Assembly: GCA_029260455.1 (NCBI GenBank)
Contig: JAJDDF010000004.1
Location: forward strand, 1-48,000
Direction: 5' to 3'
DNA: 48,000 nucleotides
Origin: Phycisphaerales bacterium
Lineage (GTDB): Bacteria; Planctomycetota; Phycisphaerae; Phycisphaerales; UBA1924
This document shows positions 42,214-48,000 of this stretch, piece after piece. Numbering within the stretch: the stretch's first letter is position 1; each line of letters begins with the position of its first letter. The notes under the pieces were generated by a model. It saw only the letters and a list, made by a program, of their open reading frames with translations. It did no database searches and was not told the DNA's origin. A program made the position numbers and the translations under genes.

Positions 42214-44106
42214 ATGCCATTTGCTCGCTCAACTGCCACCACAATACTCACCGCCGCGATACTTGTCGCACTCGCTTCCCCACCTTCACACGCCACTGTC
42301 AGTGGCAACTATGTCAGCACCTCAAAGTTTTCATTCACTGTCACCAATATCCCCGACTTTGATCAGGTTCGAAAAGACGTCAGCCCAATCCTCGGCCTCG
42401 TCACCGATGGCAAAATGTATAGCGTTCCCGCAAGCAACCTTAATCTCACTGCGTACATTGCGAAACACGGCTACTCCTCCCTCAGCCCCGGTGTCACCAA
42501 CTGGCAAAACAACTCAACCTACAACCTTGTCACTCAAAACCTTGCCCTCCTGGGTGAAAAAATGAACACCAGCCCCGCCACTGGCACCACAGGCACCAAC
42601 GGTTACAACGGCCTCGGTGAGTTCATCGCCAACCCCTATCTCTTCGATGTTGACCGCTATTACCCCTCCGGCTCCTACTCCCCCACAACTTCAACTATCG
42701 GACAAATCTGGTTGAATGGCGGCGTCGCCAGCTTCTGCTACGGGCGCTATGAACACGCCGGTTCTGTCCTTACCAACCGTACAGGAGGTCATTGTGTCAC
42801 TCCCACGAAAGTTGCCAAAATTGGCATCAGTTCTCAATTGAGCTACCGGGACCCCGCCTCGGGAGGATTGTCTCTCGTCAACCAATCCCCCTTCATGAAC
42901 ACAACTCTTGACACCATTGACAAAACCTTCCTGCGCAACGGCAAGAGCCACGTCATGAGTGAGATGCAGACCTCAGCCAACGACAACATCCTGCGCATCA
43001 TCGACTCCGTCTACGCCATTTTTCCCATTTCCAGTCTCACTGATTCTCCTGCAGGGATATCTTTCTTCAAGCCCTCCCCGCTCAAGTCCTACAACGTGCC
43101 TGCGGGTCCTCTGAGTTTCGACACCAACACCATTCAGGATCTTGCACAGTCTCCAGATAACGCCGAGGCCTATGTCCTCACCAAGGCACTCCCCGGTGGT
43201 CTAGGTGGCAAGCTCCACAAGATCGATCAAATCAGTCGCACGGACACCATCATGGGCTTCACCTTCAACGATCCCAAAGCCATTCTTTTCAACCGCCGTC
43301 AGGAACTCTATATTGTCGACGGTGACTCGATTATTTGCGTCGATGTTAAATCTGTATCACCAACTGTCACCACCGCGCCCCTCCCAAGCAATCAATACAG
43401 CGCCATCGCGTGCGATCCGAATACGGATGAGGTGCTCCTCCTCAAGTCTGGTCCCGGCGCCGAAATACTTGTCTTCCCGCCCTCCCTGACTGGCACTCCC
43501 GTTTCCCGACCCTTACCCGCCACGATCCCATTGTCAGGCAAGGCCTGGTTCGACTGCTCTCAGGCTGACAATTCACTTTGGATATGCGCTGAAGGTGACA
43601 ACACGGTCTACCAGGCTGTCATCGATCCCGTGTCGGGAAGCTATATCCAAGGAACAACCATTGCCGATCCTTCCATAGTCAACCCGCGCTGCATCCATCT
43701 TCGCAGGTCCGATCAACTTTTCTTTGCTTGCGATGGCGCCGTCAAGGAATATCGCAACGACCCCGCCGCCGGTTGGCAGGAAGCACTCGATGGCGCTTTC
43801 ATCGGAACCATCCCCGGCAACTGCTTTGCTGTCTCGCGCTCCAACACCAACCACGACCCCGCCATCCATGAACCGGACTGGGACAATGACACCGATCCCT
43901 CATTGCTCTTCCAGCGCACAGAATCCCCGGATTGCACATGCGACTTGGATCACGATGGCGATGTCGATCTCGATGACCTCGATGAGTTACTCTTAGAATT
44001 CGGCGAAACCGGCTTCTGGCGCAGCGGAGATATCGATCAGAACGGCATCGTTGATCTGAACGACATGCAGTTCCTGCTACTCAGCTTCGGCTCCACCTGC
44101 CCCTAG
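42214..44106 (+). CDS. Exported C39-peptidase-like/dockerin protein, paralog 1 (Ser in place of Cys)
   Basis: The 630 residues begin with a signal peptide (about 1-28, ending SHA-TV). The N-terminal half resembles a C39-like papain-fold peptidase: DGKMYSVPASNLNLTAYIAK at 65-84, GGHCVTP (H193) and YRDP (D213). The presumed nucleophile is Ser70 where the paralog has Cys, so catalysis is doubtful. Residues about 290-540 form repeated beta-strand phrases (NRRQELYIVDGDSIICVDVK), likely a propeller. The C-terminus is dockerin-like (DLDHDGDVDLDDLDELLLEF, then DIDQNGIVDLNDMQFLLLSF). GGAG is 8 bases before the ATG. Confidence 0.82.
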   Translation: MPFARSTATTILTAAILVALASPPSHATVSGNYVSTSKFSFTVTNIPDFDQVRKDVSPILGLVTDGKMYSVPASNLNLTAYIAKHGYSSLSPGVTNWQNNSTYNLVTQNLALLGEKMNTSPATGTTGTNGYNGLGEFIANPYLFDVDRYYPSGSYSPTTSTIGQIWLNGGVASFCYGRYEHAGSVLTNRTGGHCVTPTKVAKIGISSQLSYRDPASGGLSLVNQSPFMNTTLDTIDKTFLRNGKSHVMSEMQTSANDNILRIIDSVYAIFPISSLTDSPAGISFFKPSPLKSYNVPAGPLSFDTNTIQDLAQSPDNAEAYVLTKALPGGLGGKLHKIDQISRTDTIMGFTFNDPKAILFNRRQELYIVDGDSIICVDVKSVSPTVTTAPLPSNQYSAIACDPNTDEVLLLKSGPGAEILVFPPSLTGTPVSRPLPATIPLSGKAWFDCSQADNSLWICAEGDNTVYQAVIDPVSGSYIQGTTIADPSIVNPRCIHLRRSDQLFFACDGAVKEYRNDPAAGWQEALDGAFIGTIPGNCFAVSRSNTNHDPAIHEPDWDNDTDPSLLFQRTESPDCTCDLDHDGDVDLDDLDELLLEFGETGFWRSGDIDQNGIVDLNDMQFLLLSFGSTCP

Positions 44107-44160
44107 ACACCCTGACTCGCCTCGCGTGACAAAAACTCGCCGATGACGCTTAGTGCATAG

Positions 44161-44219
44161 GGGAGGCCACTTGACAAGAATTGTCTAGGCCTCCCTTCCC
44201 GCGTCCCTCATAATGAGGG
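44161..44219 (+). promoter_or_regulatory. Hairpins between the two paralogs
   Basis: GGGAGGCC (44161-44168) and GGCCTCCC (44188-44195) enclose a second pair, GACAA/TTGTC, giving a strong stem without a T tract. A perfect 7-base inverted repeat CCCTCAT-A-ATGAGGG follows at 44205-44219. The first may end or attenuate transcription of paralog 1. The second contains CCCTCATAA, which also precedes paralog 1 at a similar distance (about 50 bases) from its ATG. Confidence 0.5.
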
Positions 44220-44254
44220 TTGTCTCCTGCACTACTTGCTCTTGGAGAGTTGCC

Positions 44255-46165
44255 ATGAAAAACGTTCGCTCAATATCCGCCGCAACCCTGACCGCTGCCA
44301 TGCTCGTGGCGCTCGCAACACCAGCTGCGCACGCCACGGTCAACGGTAGCTATTCAAGCCCCACGCAGTTCTCGTTCACCGTCACCCATATGCCCGACTT
44401 CGATCAGGTCCGTGAGGCTGGCATTGGCGCGCTCGGGCTTCCAAACGACGGCAAGATGTACTGCGTCCCGACAAGTGCATTGAATCTCGCAGCCTACATC
44501 GCAAAGCACGGCTACCCCTTCCTCATTCCCCCCGGCATCGCGAACTGGCAATCCCCACCCCTTGCCCTCTACAACCTCAACACACAACACCTCGCACTCA
44601 TGGGTGCGCTCATGAACACTAGCCCAACCGGTGGCACCGGCGGCACTTCCGGATGGGCAGGCTTCCAAGCCTTTCTTGGCAATCCATTCATCTTCGATGT
44701 TGATCGCTACTACGCCTCTGGAAACTATTCCCCCACAACATCAACCATCGGTCAAGTGCTCTTAAATGGCGGCGTCGCCACATTTTGCTATGGACGGTAT
44801 GACCATACGGGCCAGGTACTCACCGCACGCAACAGCGGCCACTGCGTCACCGTCTCAAAATGTTCGCGCTCGGGCGACAACTCCACCATCCGCTATCGCA
44901 ACCCGAGCTCAGGCGGATCATCCACGTTCGATCAGTCCCAGTGGAACCACACCAGTTTCGATGTCGTCGACAAGTTCTTCATCCGCAACGGCAACATCCG
45001 CGTCATGAGCGAGATGCAGGTCAGCGCCGACGACGACATCCTGCGCATCATCGATTCTGTTTACGCCGTCTTTCCGATTGCCGGTCTCACCGATTCGCCC
45101 CCCGGATTCACCTTCCACAAGCCCTTCCCACTCAATTCCTACAACCCGCCACCTGACCCCTTCAGCTTCGACCCCACCACCATCCAAGACCTCGCCCAGT
45201 CCCCGGACAACGCCGAGGCCTACATCCTCACCAAGGCTGCAGTCGGCGGCGGCCCGGGCAAGCTCCACAAGATCGATCAACTCAGTGGCCGTGACACCAT
45301 CATGAGTTTCGATTTCCCTGATCCAAAGGCGATGCGCTTCAACCGCCACCAAGAGCTCTACATCATCGACGGCCGCAGCATCATCTGCGTCGATGTCAAA
45401 TCCGAAACCCCGACAATGACCACCGCCATCCTCCCAGGTGATCAATACAACGCTGTCGCGTGCGATCCCAATACTGATGAAGTGCTCGTCATGAAGCCCG
45501 GCCCCGGCGCCGAAGTTCTCGTCTTCCCGCGCTCCCTCACTGGCACACCCGTTTCGATGCCATTGCCCGCAACGATCCCGCTCTCAGGCAAAAGCTGGTT
45601 CGATTGCTGCCCCGATGACAACTCTCTCTGGATATGCTCTGAGGGTGACAATACGGTCTATCAGGCGGTCATTGATCCGACCTCGGGACGCTATATCCCG
45701 GGCACAACCATCGCTGATCCCTCCATTGTCAATCCGCGCTGCATCCAGCTTCGCCGGTGCGATCAACTCATCTTTGCTGTCGACGGCGCGGTCAAAGAGT
45801 TCCGCAATGATCCGGTTCGGGTCGGTTGGACAGAAGCGCTCGATGGCGCGTTCAGAGATACCGTCCCCGGCAACTGCTTCGATGTCTCACGATCCAACAC
45901 CAACCACGACCCCGCCATTCATGAACCCGATTGGGACAGGGACACAGATCCGGCGTTGCTCGTCCACCCTGCCGAAATACCGGATTGTATAGGCGATATG
46001 GATCAGGATGACGATGTCGACCTCGATGACCTGCAAGAGTTACTCTTCGAGTTTGGCCAGCTCGGCTATTGGCGCGACGGCGACTTTGATCAAAGCGGTG
46101 GGGTTGGGCTGGGCGACCTGCAATTCCTGCTCTTCAACTTTGGCACCAACTGCGCCCGTCCATGA
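44255..46165 (+). CDS. Exported C39-peptidase-like/dockerin protein, paralog 2 (Cys present)
   Basis: The 636 residues are a close paralog of the preceding product along their whole length. A signal peptide (about 1-28) is followed by DGKMYCVPTSALNLAAYIAK with Cys70, SGHCVTV with H196 and IRYRNP with N216, a plausible Cys-His-Asn triad of C39-like peptidases. The middle (about 295-545) has the same beta-rich phrases (NRHQELYIIDGRSIICVDVK). The C-terminus is dockerin-like with two loops (DMDQDDDVDLDDLQELLFEF and DFDQSGGVGLGDLQFLLFNF; the second loop is degenerate). ATG at 44255 has TTGGAGAG 5 bases upstream; the frame extends 14 codons further. A strong terminator follows. Confidence 0.83.
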   Translation: MKNVRSISAATLTAAMLVALATPAAHATVNGSYSSPTQFSFTVTHMPDFDQVREAGIGALGLPNDGKMYCVPTSALNLAAYIAKHGYPFLIPPGIANWQSPPLALYNLNTQHLALMGALMNTSPTGGTGGTSGWAGFQAFLGNPFIFDVDRYYASGNYSPTTSTIGQVLLNGGVATFCYGRYDHTGQVLTARNSGHCVTVSKCSRSGDNSTIRYRNPSSGGSSTFDQSQWNHTSFDVVDKFFIRNGNIRVMSEMQVSADDDILRIIDSVYAVFPIAGLTDSPPGFTFHKPFPLNSYNPPPDPFSFDPTTIQDLAQSPDNAEAYILTKAAVGGGPGKLHKIDQLSGRDTIMSFDFPDPKAMRFNRHQELYIIDGRSIICVDVKSETPTMTTAILPGDQYNAVACDPNTDEVLVMKPGPGAEVLVFPRSLTGTPVSMPLPATIPLSGKSWFDCCPDDNSLWICSEGDNTVYQAVIDPTSGRYIPGTTIADPSIVNPRCIQLRRCDQLIFAVDGAVKEFRNDPVRVGWTEALDGAFRDTVPGNCFDVSRSNTNHDPAIHEPDWDRDTDPALLVHPAEIPDCIGDMDQDDDVDLDDLQELLFEFGQLGYWRDGDFDQSGGVGLGDLQFLLFNFGTNCARP

Positions 46166-46197
46166 CGAGACTCACTCCGCGCCTGTAACACATGCAC

Positions 46198-46238
46198 CGC
46201 CCCTGAAGACAGCTCGTTTCAGGGGCGTTTTCTTTTTT
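46198..46238 (+). terminator. Rho-independent terminator after paralog 2
   Basis: CGCCCCTGAA (46198-46207) pairs with TTCAGGGGCG (46218-46227), followed by TTTTCTTTTTTC. It lies 33 bases after the stop of paralog 2 and touches the end of the convergent SGNH gene. Confidence 0.9.
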
Positions 46239-47668
46239 CAATCATTCGCTGGTCGGGGCGCATCACTGCTGCTCGGACCCAATGACGACACAGGACCACC
46301 AGTGCCACCAATATTCAGCCCCACAATCGGCGGAGACGCTGAAACACATGACGTGCCAAAAACATGGAGAAACAGCACTAGGTCCTGCAAATCAACATCC
46401 TGATCTCGATCCATGTCCACCGTTGAGAATGAACTCTGCCCGCCAAACTGTTTGAGCAGAATCTGCAAGTCGCCAATCCCCAGAACCCCATCACCATCCG
46501 CATCCCCCGGACACGGCACATGCAAGCTCCACCCATCAGATTCAAACGCATCGAACAGCACACCCGCGATGTATTGCCCACCCGCCAGCGAAAAATGCAG
46601 CCCGTCATCGAGATACCCATTGTCAACAAAGAACTGGTAGCTCCCCGCCGCGGCAAACATGTTGATGAACCCAAGGCCGCGCGTCAGCGCCAACTGCTCC
46701 ATCGCCGCAATCAACTGAATAAGATTGGGCGAATCTGAGTCATACGTACCAATGAGCACAATCTCTGCATCGGGCACATCCGCTTGCACACGATCAACAA
46801 GCAAGCCCATGTCAATCTTGTACCCCGCCAAGGTGTACGCCTGGTCATTCTGTCCAAGCCAAATGTACACGAGGTCCGGATCGATCTGCGTCATTTGCGC
46901 ATCAAACGTCCAATTGCGTTGCAAGAACTGCTCGACACCCCATCCACCATTGGCTGCGCGATGGACGCGCACCCCAGACGTCGCGCCGGTCGAGTTGTCC
47001 TGCCCGAGAATCAACGCGGTGCCACTCGTCACTGGCCGAAACCACATCTCGCGGCTTCCCCCTGCGAATGTCCAAGACCATGTACGAAGCACGGGCGTCG
47101 GTGATGCAAAATCAATCGTGTCGATTACCGTCCCCCCAGGTTGCTCAATTTGCATCACACGCCCATTGGGCTCCGCGACATAATGAAGCAGCACCCGATC
47201 ATCGTGCGCAGTAAACCGCGCCGATCCCCCCAACGCCCCCTGCCCTGTCGACTCTGACCACAACCCATCCAGGCTGTGATGCGGCGGCGTGTCCCCATTG
47301 ATGATGCCATTGGTCCACCCGGTGTTAAACCGCGCCCCTGTCCACACCGAAAACCCCTGATAGCCATATCCCGCATCGCCGTACAATTGTTGCAACTTCG
47401 ATCGAAAGAAAGGCGTGTAGGTGCCTGTGCGCACACTTAGGCTATCGCCAATGATCATGATGTCGACGGCTTCATTGCCCGCTGCAAGTTTGGCTTTCGT
47501 GTCAGCGAACGCTGTCGCAAGATTATGAGAGAGTGCTGACCCGACACCGAATCGTGCGGGCTCAGGTCCAACAGCCGACGCCCATCCTGCAATGAGAAAG
47601 ATTGGCAACATCGAGACCGTAGACCGCAGAGCGCAAATGAGAGTATTGATGATTCGATTGCTCTTCAT
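46238..47668 (-). CDS. Exported SGNH/GDSL-type hydrolase with C-terminal dockerin
   Basis: The 476 residues have a signal peptide (about 1-32), then an SGNH hydrolase with the GDSL block IMIIGDSLS (Ser76), the block III-type motif IWLGQND (Asn274) and the C-terminal DDGLHFS (Asp355, His358), so the catalytic residues are present. Between blocks I and III is a long beta-rich insert (about 110-255), as in some esterases and acetylxylan esterases. The dockerin (387-440) has two calcium-loop repeats (GDADGDGVLGIGDLQILLKQ and DMDRDQDVDLQDLVLFLHVF), and a Ser/Gly-rich tail ends the protein. TAGGTG is 5 bases before the ATG. The substrate is not predictable; a polysaccharide ester is possible. Confidence 0.88.
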   Translation of the reverse strand: MKSNRIINTLICALRSTVSMLPIFLIAGWASAVGPEPARFGVGSALSHNLATAFADTKAKLAAGNEAVDIMIIGDSLSVRTGTYTPFFRSKLQQLYGDAGYGYQGFSVWTGARFNTGWTNGIINGDTPPHHSLDGLWSESTGQGALGGSARFTAHDDRVLLHYVAEPNGRVMQIEQPGGTVIDTIDFASPTPVLRTWSWTFAGGSREMWFRPVTSGTALILGQDNSTGATSGVRVHRAANGGWGVEQFLQRNWTFDAQMTQIDPDLVYIWLGQNDQAYTLAGYKIDMGLLVDRVQADVPDAEIVLIGTYDSDSPNLIQLIAAMEQLALTRGLGFINMFAAAGSYQFFVDNGYLDDGLHFSLAGGQYIAGVLFDAFESDGWSLHVPCPGDADGDGVLGIGDLQILLKQFGGQSSFSTVDMDRDQDVDLQDLVLFLHVFGTSCVSASPPIVGLNIGGTGGPVSSLGPSSSDAPRPAND

Positions 47669-47779
47669 CTGGACACCTAAACGCCAGCCTTACAACCTCG
47701 CACCGTAGGACTCTCAGCTACCAGATTGCAAGCGTACCTAGAGATGCTCCCCTTTGCGGCGCAAAATCATATGACGCAG

Positions 47780-47821
47780 CCCAAAAACACAACTGCCCCG
47801 GCCAGAACCTGACCGGGGCAG
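47780..47821 (-). terminator. Rho-independent terminator for the right-edge reading frame
   Basis: On the minus strand CTGCCCCGG (47821-47813) pairs with CCGGGGCAG (47801-47793) around an 11-base loop, followed by TTGTGTTTTT. It lies 38 bases after the stop at 47859. Confidence 0.65.
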
Positions 47822-47858
47822 CGTGAAATGCAAACAGTTGGGGTTTCTTGACCGGTCG

Positions 47859-48000
47859 TTACCGACCGGCTATCTCATGCATCTGTTCCAAGGACCAAGG
47901 CCTTTGACGCAAATGCATGGGGCAAGGATGTGCTGACTTTCCGGCTGAAGATCGCTCTTCGACGACACCCGAAGGTGTCGTACTGGCCGGTCTAAGGTAT
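47859..48000 (-). CDS. C-terminal end of an unidentified protein (partial)
   Basis: A minus-strand frame open at the right edge ends at TAA (47861-47859), giving the final 46 residues, which close with RPWSLEQMHEIAGR. I do not recognise it. A terminator in the right orientation downstream supports a real gene end. The stop codon sits inside a perfect 7-4-7 hairpin (CCGGTCG/CGACCGG). A plus-strand frame starting at 47917 is an alternative reading. Confidence 0.3.
   Translation of the reverse strand, partial: YLRPASTTPSGVVEERSSAGKSAHPCPMHLRQRPWSLEQMHEIAGR

Noticed and set aside
47917-48000. Plus-strand gene start at the right edge (MGQGCADFPAEDRS...)
   Set aside because: No ribosome binding site; the minus-strand frame has a matching terminator and is preferred.

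Overview
The window looks like chromosomal DNA of a planctomycete, most likely of the Phycisphaerae type. The clues are a complete, firmicute-like run of flagellar genes in a Gram-negative setting (lipobox lipoprotein, FliO/FlhA export core), an ECF sigma factor translationally coupled to a Ser/Thr kinase-TPR protein, a prepilin-type protein with a VDGH tail motif, a small Cys-rich protein ending in RRFFEAE, and three secreted proteins ending in dockerin-like Asp-rich repeats. The taxonomic call is inference; no rRNA is present.

Left edge (1-1320): the head of an IS5-type transposase abuts a DUF2971 gene that has lost its N-terminal part. It is followed tail to tail by folK, and then by a short inverted repeat of the accacagag type.

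Flagellar block (1320-29886, all on the minus strand, so read from right to left): flgN-like, a soluble histidine kinase and an NtrC-type sigma-54 activator; then flgB-flgC-fliE-fliF-fliG-fliH-fliI-fliJ-motE-like-fliK-flgD-(TIGR02530-like)-flgE-flbD-motA-motB-fliL-fliN-fliO-fliP-fliQ-fliR-flhB-flhA-flhF-flhG-(small membrane protein)-fliA. The order closely follows the Bacillus fla/che operon, but motAB is inserted between flbD and fliL, and no fliM is present between fliL and fliN. Many neighbours overlap by 1-4 bases. A sequence with exact GG-N10-GC spacing and TTGC at the -12 box lies just upstream of flgB, next to the sigma-54 activator gene. The block supplies rod base, MS ring, C-ring (without FliM), export gate and ATPase, hook, stator, and placement proteins (FlhF/FlhG). 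Filament, most rod and L/P-ring genes are not here.

Cell-envelope block (30026-36516, minus): a large membrane-anchored TPR protein, an RDD-family protein with an unusual exported N-terminal half, a lipoprotein, a conserved hypothetical, a small Cys-rich protein and a cyclodeaminase-family protein. Several of these are coupled by ATGA overlaps.

Right part (36509-48000): a prepilin-type protein; a 268-residue Asn/Phe/Gly-rich low-complexity protein with many FG dipeptides and its own terminator; tRNA-Tyr; the kinase/ECF pair; two tandem plus-strand paralogs encoding exported proteins with a C39-peptidase-like N-terminal part, a repeat-rich middle and a dockerin (one paralog has Ser where the other has the presumed catalytic Cys); a convergent exported SGNH hydrolase with its own dockerin; and the end of a further minus-strand reading frame with a terminator.
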